From the NCBI RefSeq assembly GCF_020748185.1, contig NZ_JAHZMO010000005.1:62001-126000 (forward strand): 64,000 nt of DNA. The letters are read 5' to 3'. This stretch comes from Terrisporobacter petrolearius (lineage in GTDB: Bacteria; Bacillota; Clostridia; Peptostreptococcales; Peptostreptococcaceae). Of the stretch, positions 1-8,990 are shown one piece after another (positions within the stretch are counted from its first letter, which is position 1; each line of letters starts with the position of its first letter). Below the pieces are notes generated by a model. The model had not been told where the DNA came from. It saw only the letters and a list, made by a program, of their open reading frames with translations, and searched no databases. The position numbers and the translations under genes were made by a program.

Positions 1-355
1 CTTTAGTTTCTTGGAAATCATCTAAATCAAATCTATCCATTATTTTAGCTAACTGTTCTATCATTTTTGAATTTTCTTCGTTCTTATTCATTTTAATAGT
101 GTTTAGTAAACTATTTGATATTCTAGCGATTCCTTCTGCTGCTGGACGCCCAAACTCAAGAATTGTATTTGGATTTTCTACTTCTATAAGAGAAGTTAAA
201 GCTTCCACTTCTCTAGATTGTCTAAGTTCTTGTTTTTTCTTCTTTGTAAATTCTACTATATCAAAGTTTTCCTCTGTACTATTTACTTCTGTATTATTGA
301 TAACCTGTGGTGTGTTTTTATTATCCCTAGATAAATTATTAAGATTTATTCCCAT
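1..355 (-). CDS. telA: TelA-family toxic anion resistance protein (N-terminal part, cut by window edge)
   Basis: The first 118 codons are visible; the rest lies left of the window. The start reads MGINLNNLSRD and continues into a charged helical region with GRPAAEGIARISNSLL, which fits the N-terminus of the TelA/KlaA family (tellurite and toxic anion resistance, cytosolic, biochemical role unsettled). The ATG overlaps the TAA stop of the upstream YceG-like gene (TAATG), so translation is probably coupled. It is the last visible gene of the TerD - P-type ATPase - YceG - TelA operon, the same partners as in the Bacillus yce operon. The family call rests on the N-terminus plus this context. Confidence 0.75.
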   Translation of the reverse strand, partial: MGINLNNLSRDNKNTPQVINNTEVNSTEENFDIVEFTKKKKQELRQSREVEALTSLIEVENPNTILEFGRPAAEGIARISNSLLNTIKMNKNEENSKMIEQLAKIMDRFDLDDFQETK

Positions 356-1923
356 TAAAATAATCCCCTTTTGCTAAATAATTTTTTAAATATACTTTTT
401 TCCTCTTCTTCTTTTTCATCTAAATCAAATTGATAAATCATTTTATCCAGCCTGTGAATATCTATTACTTTAGAAGATATTACATTTTCGATGCAGTTAT
501 CTCCCCCTGGCGATAACATAATAATATCAAATCCTATTTTTGATAGTAAAAGTAATAAAAATCCAGTTTCCTTATGAAATACTACGGCTTCTTTCATATA
601 AATAACTAACTTTGGATTAATTAAAGCATAATCAAAATTATTTATCATATGTACAAGTTTTTTATCCATATTTAAGACTGTAAATAAACCTTTTATCCTA
701 TCTTCTCGATTTAATTCATCAATAAATACATTACTTGCTATAATTTCTTCTACTTTTTCTAAAATCATAGTTTGCTGAGGTTTGCTTAATGTTGATATTG
801 AATAACTTTTTTCTTGTAAAACAGATTTTTTATCGATTATTCCTTTTGAATCAAGTATAAAAGATAAGCTAAAAGCATCATTTGTAAACGGTTTAGCCAG
901 TTGTTCAAATCCATCTTTTAAATCAATGAAATTGACATATTCTCTTGGCCCTTTTAATATTTTTACAAAGTTTCGATATTCATGTCTATCATTGTATACT
1001 CCATTTATTTTAGAAAAGAATACAGATACCTCTATGTAATTATTATCAAAATTAAAACTAGGTCTTAGCTTTAAAGGTTGGTTCCAATAAATAGATATTT
1101 CCTCCATAGTTGAAGTTAATAAAACGTTTTTTATCTTTCTATCTTGTAGCTGCCACGGCTTAATAAAGCCAGATTCATTTAATAACTCATTACTTATTCT
1201 TTGTGATGCCTGCGCACCTATAGTCATTGCTTTTTTTATAGATCCTTTATTCACCTTTTCTCCAAGAGCAACTCTCTCTTCAAAAGCAAGCATATCTTCC
1301 ACATTTTCTTTTATAATTTCCTCTATTTTATATAGGTTTTTGTTTAAAACTACTATGTTACTTGATGAATTAGGATTTAGATATAATACATCGAAGCCAG
1401 CTAAATATAATATTGCTAAGAAGTATGCTTCATGTTTTTTTATTTCTCCATAAAAAATAATTTTTGGTGCATCATCTTTATTTATAGTTAAGGGTTCTAC
1501 ATAAGTTTTTATCCATGACATAACCTTAATAATAAAATTTTCCTTAACTCTCTCATTATTAAATTGCTTTTCTTCTTCTTTTAAAACCATATCAAATGAT
1601 CTTTTTATATTGTTGTTTATTTTTTCATTTGAAATTATTCTAATGTCCATATGTTCTAAACTATTTCTATAGTTACTTAATTTGTTTTTGAAATAATTTA
1701 TCATATCAAAATCACTAGGATTTGACAAACTACTACTAAACAAGGCTATATCTTTCCTATTATCAATATTATATTTTGTTTTGAAGATTTCTAAATTATA
1801 CAAATCTTCATCTTCTAATCCTATATATGAAATAAAATAATTCGTATATCCACTCGTAATTGTATAATTTTCCCTATCTATTTGGCTGGAGAATATTTTT
1901 TCAAAGACTTTAGAATCACCCAT
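355..1923 (-). CDS. YceG-like protein of the Ter stress module
   Basis: A 522-residue soluble protein with no signal peptide or membrane segment. It appears internally repeated: two halves each carry an alpha/beta segment of the form 'hydrophobic strand - Y/FY - LLxGFDVLYLNP' (around residues 160-185) and 'FLLLLLSKIGFDIIMLSPGG' (around 455-475). Size, this duplicated pattern and position between TerD and TelA genes match the YceG family of the B. subtilis yceCDEFGH operon, predicted to belong to a Ter-linked biosynthetic module. The reaction is unknown. The start has a GAGGAT ribosome binding site. The upstream ATPase gene ends 72 bases away; the downstream telA overlaps by one base. Confidence 0.75.
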   Translation of the reverse strand: MGDSKVFEKIFSSQIDRENYTITSGYTNYFISYIGLEDEDLYNLEIFKTKYNIDNRKDIALFSSSLSNPSDFDMINYFKNKLSNYRNSLEHMDIRIISNEKINNNIKRSFDMVLKEEEKQFNNERVKENFIIKVMSWIKTYVEPLTINKDDAPKIIFYGEIKKHEAYFLAILYLAGFDVLYLNPNSSSNIVVLNKNLYKIEEIIKENVEDMLAFEERVALGEKVNKGSIKKAMTIGAQASQRISNELLNESGFIKPWQLQDRKIKNVLLTSTMEEISIYWNQPLKLRPSFNFDNNYIEVSVFFSKINGVYNDRHEYRNFVKILKGPREYVNFIDLKDGFEQLAKPFTNDAFSLSFILDSKGIIDKKSVLQEKSYSISTLSKPQQTMILEKVEEIIASNVFIDELNREDRIKGLFTVLNMDKKLVHMINNFDYALINPKLVIYMKEAVVFHKETGFLLLLLSKIGFDIIMLSPGGDNCIENVISSKVIDIHRLDKMIYQFDLDEKEEEEKSIFKKLFSKRGLF

Positions 1924-1995
1924 TTTATCCTCCTCAAATTTAATTATTATTTTTAATTATCCCCATCCTAAAAAAGAATGGGGATATTATTATTT

Positions 1996-4770
1996 TTAAG
2001 CATTTTCAGTTGCTAGTTCTTCACTTTTCTCTGTTTTTGGGTTAAACAATCTTATTACAAATTTCACTATTTCATTAACTACTACTATTGACACAGCAAC
2101 TAGTATTATTTTTATCCATATTCCAAAACTTAATGATACAGAGTTAAAGAAATCTTGGAATATTTGTACAAAGAAAATTTGTGCTATTCCTGTTACAGAT
2201 ATTATTTGCAGTGCAAGCTTATTCTTTGTGAAGTTTGGTATTATACTATCACTTCCAAACTCCCTACAGTTAAATGCATTAAATAAAGCCAAGAATGCAA
2301 ATAATGAGAACATTACTGTTTCATTTTCTTCTGGTGTCACATTTAATATATTAAATGTAGATTGTGCAAGTAATAAACCTGTTATAAATAATGCATTTAA
2401 AATTATTGCTCTTATCATTGATTTAGATATTATATTAGCATTTCTATTTACTGGTTTTCTATTTAAAACAAAATCTCTTACTGGCTCTAATCCAAGAGCT
2501 AATGCTGGAGGTCCATCCATTATTATGTTTACCCACAATAATTGTATAGTTGTAAATGGCATTTCTTGACCTAACACTTGAGATATTATTGCTATTAAGA
2601 ACGCAACCACGTTTACTGTTAATTGGAATTGAACGAATCTTTGGAAGTTATCGTATATTCCTCTACCCCATTTTATACCTTTAACAATTGTTGAGAAACT
2701 ATCATCAGTTAATATAATATCTGCAGCACTTTTAGAAACTTCTGTTCCAGATATACCCATTGCTATACCAACATCTGCTTTAGATAAAGCTGGAGCATCA
2801 TTTATTCCATCTCCTGTAACTGCAACTACTTCGTTATTATATTGTAGCGCTGATACTATTCTCATTTTGCTGTCTGGTTTACTTCTAGCAACTATAGATA
2901 TTGTTTTTATTTCTTCTCTTAATTCTTCATCACTTAATGTGTCAATATAAGAAGCTTCAACAGCTCTCATATTATTTTTTAATAATCCTAATTCTTCACC
3001 AATTGCTTTTGCTGTGATTATGTTGTCACCTGTAAGCATTTTTACAGCAACACCAGCATGATTAGCTACTTTTACTGATTCAACAACATCTGGTCTAAGT
3101 GGGTCTCTTATACCTACAAATCCACTAAATACTAGGTTGTTTTCTTCTAAAGATATATCTATTGTTTCATTTTCAAGTGTTAAAGCTACTTCAGCCTCTT
3201 CAGCACCTGATGAAATTTGCTTATAAGCAAATCCTAAAGTTCTCATTGATTTAACTTGTAGTTTTTCTATTTCTTTTAATATATCTGTTTTTATTTCTTC
3301 AGTTATAGGTATTATGTTTTCACCTTTTTGAACAAAAGTACATAAATCTAATAATACTTCTGGTGCCCCTTTAGTTAACAATAGATAAGAATTTCCATTT
3401 GCAACTAATGAGCTCATTCTTTTTGTATCTGAAGTAAATGGTTTTTGAGATGTAACATCTGCATTACTTCTTATTTTTCTATAATCTTTGTCTTTGTTAT
3501 ATAAAAGCAGAGCACATTCTGTTGCACTACCTAAATATTTTACTTCTCCATCACTATGCTCAATATCAGCTGTAGAGTTTATTAAACAGTTTTCTTCAAA
3601 GAAACTATTTGTATTTCTATCATTTCCCTCTATATATCTTCCATCTACATATGCTACTTCTACAGTCATTCTATTTTGAGTTAATGTTCCTGTTTTATCT
3701 GAACATATTACTGAAACAGAACCTATAGTCTCACAAGCTTCTTTTTTAGTAACTAAAGCATTTATTTTAGCCATTTTTTGCATAGTTATTGCTAATGTCA
3801 TATTTATCATAGTTGGCAAACCTTCCGGTACTGCTGCAACTATCAAGGCCACACATACTGTAAATGCAGTTTTACCTGGTCCTATTGATTCTAAGAATGG
3901 CATAAATCCTGACATATCAAGATTTAATGTATTATTCATAACCATTTTGAAAATCATAAATATAAATAATAAACCTGCTATTCCACTAGAAACTTTGGCA
4001 ATCATGGCACCAAGATTTCCAAGCTTTAATTGCAGTGGTGTTTCTTCATCTTCATCACTTAGGTTTTGAGCAATTCTACCCATTTCACTATTATCACCAA
4101 TAGACGTAACTACCATAGTTCCTCTACCATAGGCAACTAGTGTACCACCAAATACCATATTTATTTGTTTCGCAGGTATAGGCTCTTGCTCTATTGTTTG
4201 ACCTTTTGACTCTATTTTTTCCATTGGTATTGTAATATCTGCATTTTTAGATACGTCATCAGACTCTCCAGTTAACATATCTTCTCTAACTTTTAAGTTT
4301 ACGGATTCAACCAGTCTTCCATCTGCTGGAACCATGTCTCCTGTTTCAATATAAACTATATCTCCAGGAAGTAATTCATTTTTAGAAATTTGTTGTACTT
4401 TTCCGTCTCTAAGTACTTTAACTTCTATATTTTCTGTTAGCTTCGAAAGTGCCTCTGCTGCTTTTTTAGATTTACCTTCTGTAACCATTCCTATTCCTAC
4501 ACCTATAGCTATGGCACATATTATACCTATAGCATCATGCGTTTCACCAACAACTGCACTTATTATTGCTGCTGCAATTAATATTACTATCATTGGTTCA
4601 CTTAAAGCTTCCTTTAAGTCATCAAAAAAACTACCTTCTTCTTTTGGTGTAAATTCGTTGAAACCATATGTATTTCTCCTAGAATCAATCTCTTTTGACT
4701 CTATTCCCGTTTCTACGGTAACCGCTAGTTCTTTTAGTACTTTGTCTTGTTTTTCATTAAAAAATTTCAT
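1996..4770 (-). CDS. Calcium-translocating P-type ATPase (PMCA/SERCA-like)
   Basis: A 924-residue P2-type ATPase that would export Ca2+ across the plasma membrane at the cost of ATP. All hallmarks are present: actuator loop TGES (167-170), M4 ion-binding PEGLP (315-319), phosphorylated Asp358 in CSDKTGTLT, nucleotide-domain KGAPE, hinge TGDGINDAPAL, and hydrophobic segments near residues 60-95, 260-320 and six at the C-terminus. The PEGLP and M5-M6 pattern fits calcium pumps rather than heavy-metal or K+ pumps. The gene starts 3 bases after the stop of a TerD gene and is followed by the YceG-like gene, so it sits inside the Ter operon where TerC is found in Bacillus. TerD proteins bind Ca2+, which makes the link plausible, but the role in stress is inference. 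Confidence 0.92.
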   Translation of the reverse strand: MKFFNEKQDKVLKELAVTVETGIESKEIDSRRNTYGFNEFTPKEEGSFFDDLKEALSEPMIVILIAAAIISAVVGETHDAIGIICAIAIGVGIGMVTEGKSKKAAEALSKLTENIEVKVLRDGKVQQISKNELLPGDIVYIETGDMVPADGRLVESVNLKVREDMLTGESDDVSKNADITIPMEKIESKGQTIEQEPIPAKQINMVFGGTLVAYGRGTMVVTSIGDNSEMGRIAQNLSDEDEETPLQLKLGNLGAMIAKVSSGIAGLLFIFMIFKMVMNNTLNLDMSGFMPFLESIGPGKTAFTVCVALIVAAVPEGLPTMINMTLAITMQKMAKINALVTKKEACETIGSVSVICSDKTGTLTQNRMTVEVAYVDGRYIEGNDRNTNSFFEENCLINSTADIEHSDGEVKYLGSATECALLLYNKDKDYRKIRSNADVTSQKPFTSDTKRMSSLVANGNSYLLLTKGAPEVLLDLCTFVQKGENIIPITEEIKTDILKEIEKLQVKSMRTLGFAYKQISSGAEEAEVALTLENETIDISLEENNLVFSGFVGIRDPLRPDVVESVKVANHAGVAVKMLTGDNIITAKAIGEELGLLKNNMRAVEASYIDTLSDEELREEIKTISIVARSKPDSKMRIVSALQYNNEVVAVTGDGINDAPALSKADVGIAMGISGTEVSKSAADIILTDDSFSTIVKGIKWGRGIYDNFQRFVQFQLTVNVVAFLIAIISQVLGQEMPFTTIQLLWVNIIMDGPPALALGLEPVRDFVLNRKPVNRNANIISKSMIRAIILNALFITGLLLAQSTFNILNVTPEENETVMFSLFAFLALFNAFNCREFGSDSIIPNFTKNKLALQIISVTGIAQIFFVQIFQDFFNSVSLSFGIWIKIILVAVSIVVVNEIVKFVIRLFNPKTEKSEELATENA

Positions 4771-4773
4771 TTT

Positions 4774-5409
4774 TTATACCCCATATGCACATTCTACTCT
4801 GGCTAAATTCTCTCTTATATCTCTTAAAGATGTATCTCTAGTTCCTTCTCCTATTGCAGAGAATTTCCAAGTATCTTTATATCTATATATTGTTCCTACT
4901 ATAAGAGCAGTCTTATCACTATAGTCATCTGTTAAATTATATTTTGCTATTTCTTTATTTGTCTCTCTATCTACAACTCTGATAAAGGCATTTTTTATCA
5001 TACCAAAATGTTGTCTTCTACTTACGCAATCATAAATATTAACTACAAATAAAAGTTTATCAACGTTAGATGGTATTTTATTTAAGTTCACTAAAATTTG
5101 TTCATCGTCACCATCCCCATCTCCAGTTAAGTTATCACCTGTATGAACAACAGATTTACAAGCACTTTTTAAATTTCCAAAATAAATTAAGTCTTTACTG
5201 CTATTCATTTGTCCTTTTTCATTTAGCATAAACACTGATGCATCACAATCTACATCTGCTGCTCCTGCGCCAAATAAGCTACTTAAGAACCCTCCTCCTT
5301 TTTGAGCAACTGGGTCCCATCCAAGCCCAACTAACAAAGAACTAAGCCCTGGATTAGATTTCTTTAAATCTATTTTTTCTCCCTTTTTCAAACTAATTGA
5401 CATAAGCAT
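4774..5409 (-). CDS. terD: TerD family protein (third paralogue, divergent)
   Basis: A 211-residue TerD-domain protein, the most divergent of three tandem copies. It keeps the family core: N-terminal LKKGEKIDLKKSNPGLSSLLVGLGWD, the acidic Ca2+-binding segment TGDGDGDDEQILVNL (around residues 95-110) and the C-terminal DTSLRDIRENLARVECAYGV helix. It differs by a glycine-rich insertion near residues 37-50 (GGGFLSSLFGAGAADVD) and a Cys in the first acidic site (DVDCDASVFM). TerD proteins are cytosolic Ca2+-binding beta-sandwich proteins that act in tellurite, phage and membrane stress; the mechanism is unsettled. The next gene, the Ca2+ ATPase, begins 3 bases downstream. Confidence 0.9.
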   Translation of the reverse strand: MLMSISLKKGEKIDLKKSNPGLSSLLVGLGWDPVAQKGGGFLSSLFGAGAADVDCDASVFMLNEKGQMNSSKDLIYFGNLKSACKSVVHTGDNLTGDGDGDDEQILVNLNKIPSNVDKLLFVVNIYDCVSRRQHFGMIKNAFIRVVDRETNKEIAKYNLTDDYSDKTALIVGTIYRYKDTWKFSAIGEGTRDTSLRDIRENLARVECAYGV

Positions 5410-5420
5410 TTCCCCCTATT

Positions 5421-5999
5421 TTATACATTTAATCCATAATTTTTACATAGAGCCTCTAGGCCACCTTCAAATCCTGATCCTACTGCGCTAAATTTCCATT
5501 CTCCATTGTATTTGTATAATTCACATGCTACTATGGCAGTTTCTATACTAAACTCTTCTCCAAGATCATATCTTAGTATTTCTTCTTCATTTTCAGAGTT
5601 CAAAACTCTTATGTATGAATTACTTACTTGCCCAAAATTTTGTCTTCTTTCTTTAGCTTCATAAATTGTTACGGCAACAGCTATTTTTTGTATATGATTA
5701 GGCATTAATTTTAAATCAACTAATATTTCTTCATCATCGCCATCGCCTTCTCCAGTTCTGTTGTCACCTAAATGCTCTACTGCTCCAGATATATGTTTTA
5801 AATTATTATAGAATACAAAATCTTCATCTCTTTCTACTCTACCTGATTCTCCTACCATGAATATGCTTACATCTAAATCATAGTCGTAACCACTATCAAA
5901 ACTATTAATATCCCATCCTAATCCTAATTTAATATTTTTTAATCCTGGATTTCCTTTTGTAAGATTAATTTTTTCTCCCTTTTTTAAAGTTATTCCCAT
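5421..5999 (-). CDS. terD: TerD family protein (second paralogue)
   Basis: A 192-residue canonical TerD protein. Visible landmarks are [20 protein letters not shown] at the start, the metal site [40 protein letters not shown], and the C-terminal [19 protein letters not shown]. It is closely similar to the first TerD in this operon, consistent with tandem duplication. It is 11 bases upstream of the third TerD gene. Expected role: cytosolic Ca2+-binding stress protein working with the neighbouring Ca2+ pump, YceG-like protein and TelA. Confidence 0.95.
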   Translation of the reverse strand: MGITLKKGEKINLTKGNPGLKNIKLGLGWDINSFDSGYDYDLDVSIFMVGESGRVERDEDFVFYNNLKHISGAVEHLGDNRTGEGDGDDEEILVDLKLMPNHIQKIAVAVTIYEAKERRQNFGQVSNSYIRVLNSENEEEILRYDLGEEFSIETAIVACELYKYNGEWKFSAVGSGFEGGLEALCKNYGLNV

Positions 6000-6051
6000 T
6001 ATATAACCTCCATATTAACTAATACATTTTATATGTCTAATAAATATCTTT

Positions 6052-6630
6052 CTATAAATTAATACCAAAGTTTTTGCATAAAGCTTCTAAGCCACCTTCA
6101 AATCCTGATCCTAGTGCATTAAACTTCCATTCTCCATTATGTCTATATATTTCAGCTACAACTACTGCTGTTTCTATACTAAAATCTTCTCCAAGGTCAA
6201 ATTTTAATAATTCTTCATTATTATCTTTATTGATAACTCTAATATATGAGTTACTTACTTGACCAAAGTTTTGTCTTCTTTCCATTGCCTCATGAATTGT
6301 TACAGTAAAAGCAATTTTATTTATATTTTCTGGAACTAATGATAAGTTTAATAATATTTCTTCATCATCTCCATCGCCTTCACCAGTTCTGTTATCTCCT
6401 ACATACTCCACTGCTCCTAAAGAATGCTTTGGATTATTATAAAATATAAAATCAGTATCTTGTGTTACTTTGTCATTACTTCCTAATAGAAATGCTGATG
6501 CATCTAAATCAAAGTCAAATCCACCATCATATTTATTAGTATCCCATCCCAAACCTACCATAATATTTTTTAGTCCTGGATTTCCTTTTGTTAAGCTAAC
6601 TTTTTGGCCTTTCGCTAATGTTATTCCCAT
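6052..6630 (-). CDS. terD: TerD family protein (first gene of the Ter operon)
   Basis: A TerD protein of 192 residues starting [20 protein letters not shown]. The start at 6630 is chosen because the ribosome binding site AAAGGGG lies directly upstream; an in-frame ATG six codons earlier would overlap that site. The acidic Ca2+ sites ([11 protein letters not shown] and [15 protein letters not shown]), [15 protein letters not shown] and the C-terminal [19 protein letters not shown] match the second copy nearly residue for residue. It is the promoter-proximal gene of the operon, transcribed from the promoter at 6670-6698. Confidence 0.95.
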   Translation of the reverse strand: MGITLAKGQKVSLTKGNPGLKNIMVGLGWDTNKYDGGFDFDLDASAFLLGSNDKVTQDTDFIFYNNPKHSLGAVEYVGDNRTGEGDGDDEEILLNLSLVPENINKIAFTVTIHEAMERRQNFGQVSNSYIRVINKDNNEELLKFDLGEDFSIETAVVVAEIYRHNGEWKFNALGSGFEGGLEALCKNFGINL

Positions 6631-6656
6631 AATCTCTACCCCTTTCATTTAGTAAG

Positions 6657-6687
6657 TAATACCAATATTATTATACCATTGGTATTA
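6657..6687. promoter_or_regulatory. Palindromic operator over the Ter promoter -10 box
   Basis: TAATACCAAT (6657-6666) and ATTGGTATTA (6678-6687) form a perfect 10-base inverted repeat with an 11-base spacer holding the -10 box. A third half-site is present inside (minus strand ATACCA-A-TGGTAT). The position over the -10 suggests a repressor site. No regulator gene is adjacent, so the binding protein is unknown. Confidence 0.6.
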
Positions 6688-6698
6688 AGTTATTTGAA
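6670..6698 (-). promoter_or_regulatory. Promoter of the Ter operon
   Basis: On the minus strand a -35 box TTCAAA (6698-6693) and a perfect -10 box TATAAT (6675-6670) are separated by 17 bases. The -10 lies about 40 bases upstream of the first terD start, so this looks like a vegetative sigma-A promoter. It is embedded in the palindrome described separately. Confidence 0.7.
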
Positions 6699-6765
6699 AT
6701 AATTTAGGAATTTTTATCAGTTTTTTCTAAAAAAGTAATAATAAGTGAAAATAAAAATATTTTTA

Positions 6766-7158
6766 CTATTTCTCAACTTTTTTTAATGATTGAGATAAAA
6801 TATACCCTGAAAGAGCAAAAAGTACTAAAGTTAAACTATTTAATATGGTGAATTTTAAGTATATAAAATAAGAAGAAATTGATATCATAGCAAAAATGAA
6901 TATTATAATAAATCTATAATTCAGTAACTTCCATTTTCCATCTTTCTTAAATTCATCATAAATATCTTTAAACCCTATCCAAAAACCTAAAATCATATAT
7001 CCACTAAATTCTACTAACATTATTAAATAGTCATATATAGAATCATAAGAAGTTTGTTTTAAATCAATACAAATTTCACTTAACTCACCCATAGATAATA
7101 CTATTAGTACTCCTATAAGAAAATATAAAGTATTAATCATCATATTTCTATTTTTCAT
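6766..7158 (-). CDS. Small four-helix membrane protein, function unknown
   Basis: A 130-residue protein starting MKNRNMMINTLYFLIG. This start is preferred over an earlier in-frame ATG at 7236 because GGGAGGG lies just upstream of it. Four hydrophobic segments are visible, at about residues 7-24, 42-62, 77-100 and 105-122, separated by short charged loops (KDIYDEFKKDGKWK). I recognise no family. It is transcribed alone, between the Ter operon and a divergent Fe-S protein gene. Confidence 0.65.
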   Translation of the reverse strand: MKNRNMMINTLYFLIGVLIVLSMGELSEICIDLKQTSYDSIYDYLIMLVEFSGYMILGFWIGFKDIYDEFKKDGKWKLLNYRFIIIFIFAMISISSYFIYLKFTILNSLTLVLFALSGYILSQSLKKVEK

Positions 7159-7317
7159 ATTATCCCTCCCATTTAATAAAATTTTATATAGAATATATTT
7201 ATAAATGTAGCAGAAATATATATTATATGCATTCATATTTTATTTAATTTAATGTTTAAAACCATAATTGGGTATAAAATTTTATATCTATTATATAAAC
7301 TTTAGGAGGGTAATTTT

Positions 7318-7545
7318 GTGTTCACTAAATTAATAAGCAAATATAAGAAATTTAAAATAATAAATTATAAGAAACCTAAAAAGATTTGTTCCTGTTATAA
7401 TATTTCTAATCATGACATTACGGATGCTATAAATAATGGCTGCCGTGGAATAAATGATATTAGAAAAACTACAAAAGCTGGAACTGCTTGTGGAAAATGT
7501 AACGCCTCACTTGAGTATGAAGTTTATAAAGCATTAAAAAAGTAA
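7318..7545 (+). CDS. BFD-like [2Fe-2S]-binding small protein
   Basis: A 75-residue protein with GTG start behind AGGAGGG. The cysteine pattern Cys24-x-Cys26 ... Cys58-x2-Cys61 (KICSCYN ... GTACGKC) with the intervening NHDITDAINNGCRGINDIRK helix is that of the BFD-like [2Fe-2S] domain, found in bacterioferritin-associated ferredoxin and as a module in nitrite reductases and opine oxidases. About 20 lysine-rich residues precede the domain. No bacterioferritin or oxidoreductase is adjacent, so its partner is unknown; an electron-transfer or iron-mobilising role is inferred from the fold only. Confidence 0.8.
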   Translation: MFTKLISKYKKFKIINYKKPKKICSCYNISNHDITDAINNGCRGINDIRKTTKAGTACGKCNASLEYEVYKALKK

Positions 7546-7572
7546 GTCTCTTATTAAAGAGACTTACTTTTT
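7537..7572. terminator. Bidirectional terminator between the BFD-like gene and gatC
   Basis: A 16-base perfect inverted repeat (7537-7552 and 7557-7572) with ATTA loop. A-run on the left and T-run on the right make it usable from both sides. The stop codon of the BFD-like gene lies inside the stem. Confidence 0.85.
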
Positions 7573-7594
7573 ATATTTTATCAAAATCAGAAAA

Positions 7595-8962
7595 TTAATT
7601 TGCTTGATCTAAATTGTTTACTTCTTCTGTTGATTGATCTTCTTTTAATATTAATTTTCTATTCCATAACATGATTCCAACTGTTGAAGCTATTAATGCT
7701 CCTATTCCTATTGTCTTATACTCAGTTAACTTAACTATTAACCATGGTAGCGGACTTGAACCGTAGTCAATACTTGATATCATTGTAGCTCCATTTGGTA
7801 TAGCAAACTTAGCTGCTAATGCTGCTTCTGTAAATAACGGAGACATACTTGTTCCTATTAGTAGCCCTGCTCCTATAACTATAATTCCTACTATAAATGC
7901 TCTGAAGAAATCGCCTCTTACAAGTGGAGTAATTAAGACAAACATAAAAGGTAATCCAGCTAATGATGCAAATGGTAAGAATTGATTTCCTGGTATTATT
8001 AATGCTAATATTAATGTTACTGGTACTAAAACTAGTGAAACTGCTAGTGTAACTGGATGACCAACACTTACAGCTGAATCTAATCCTATGTAAAGCTTAG
8101 CTTTTCCTTCAAATTTACGTTGTATTAAAGATTGTACTGCTTCAGATACCGGCATTAAACCTTCCATTAGTACTGCTGCCATTTTTGGAGTAAGTACAAG
8201 TACAGCACCCATTACTACTGCTAAATTTAAAGTACCTTTTACATCATATTTTGCAAGTAATCCAAGAATTACACCTATGGATGTACCTAATATTGCTGGA
8301 TCTCCAAATACACCAAATTTCTTTTGTATATCATTTGCATCCAACTTTATTTTATTTATTCCTGGTATAAAATCTAATATTTTATTTGCTATCCATGCTA
8401 TTGGTACATAAGATGCTGAGAATCCATGAGGAATTGATATTCCAGGAAGTCCTAATTCCTTTTCTACCAATGGAGCAGTTCTATCTGCAAGAACCATTGT
8501 GACTATCATATTTACTGCTGACATTACTAAAGCTATTGGTAAGCTTCCTGTTAGCATATAAACTAAAGAACCTGTAAAAGCAAAATGCCAGAAATTCCAT
8601 ATATCTATATTTACTGTTCTAGTCGTTCTTGTAAGTAACATTACAACATTTATTATTATTCCTAAAGGTATTATCAAAACACCAACTGTTGAACCAAATG
8701 CTATTGCTGAAGCTGCTGGCCAACCAACATCAAGTACATTTAGGTTTAATCCAAAGTTTTTAACCATTGCCTCTGCTGCTGGTCCTAAATTTTCTGTAAG
8801 TATTGTTATTATTGCGTTTAATCCTATAAATCCTATTCCTATTAAAAGTCCTGATTTTATAGCATTTGCTAATTTTACGCCTAAACATACTGCAAATACT
8901 GCAAATATTATTGGCATCATTACTGAAGGACCTAAGTCAACTAACTTTTGTAATATATCCAT
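7595..8962 (-). CDS. gatC: PTS transporter subunit IIC, galactitol type
   Basis: A 455-residue polytopic membrane protein with at least ten hydrophobic segments, starting MDILQKLVDLGPSVMMPIIF. The motifs VGHPVTLAVSL, IDYGSSPLPWLIVKL and the N-terminal KSGLLIGIGFIGLNAI match the GatC/EIIC-Gat family, which carries and phosphorylates polyols such as galactitol across the membrane. It lies downstream of matching IIA and IIB genes and a PTS-controlled activator, the usual arrangement. Substrate is inferred from family only; Gat-type permeases also take other polyols and pentoses, and no polyol dehydrogenase is nearby to settle it. Confidence 0.85.
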   Translation of the reverse strand: MDILQKLVDLGPSVMMPIIFAVFAVCLGVKLANAIKSGLLIGIGFIGLNAIITILTENLGPAAEAMVKNFGLNLNVLDVGWPAASAIAFGSTVGVLIIPLGIIINVVMLLTRTTRTVNIDIWNFWHFAFTGSLVYMLTGSLPIALVMSAVNMIVTMVLADRTAPLVEKELGLPGISIPHGFSASYVPIAWIANKILDFIPGINKIKLDANDIQKKFGVFGDPAILGTSIGVILGLLAKYDVKGTLNLAVVMGAVLVLTPKMAAVLMEGLMPVSEAVQSLIQRKFEGKAKLYIGLDSAVSVGHPVTLAVSLVLVPVTLILALIIPGNQFLPFASLAGLPFMFVLITPLVRGDFFRAFIVGIIVIGAGLLIGTSMSPLFTEAALAAKFAIPNGATMISSIDYGSSPLPWLIVKLTEYKTIGIGALIASTVGIMLWNRKLILKEDQSTEEVNNLDQAN

Positions 8963-8990
8963 TATTACTCTTCCCCCTATTTATTGTGAT

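Noticed and set aside
2228-2569. Long plus-strand frame inside the P-type ATPase gene
   Set aside because: Shadow of the reverse-strand ATPase, which has complete motifs. The same applies to the other long antisense frames, such as those in gltS, citS and ftsH.
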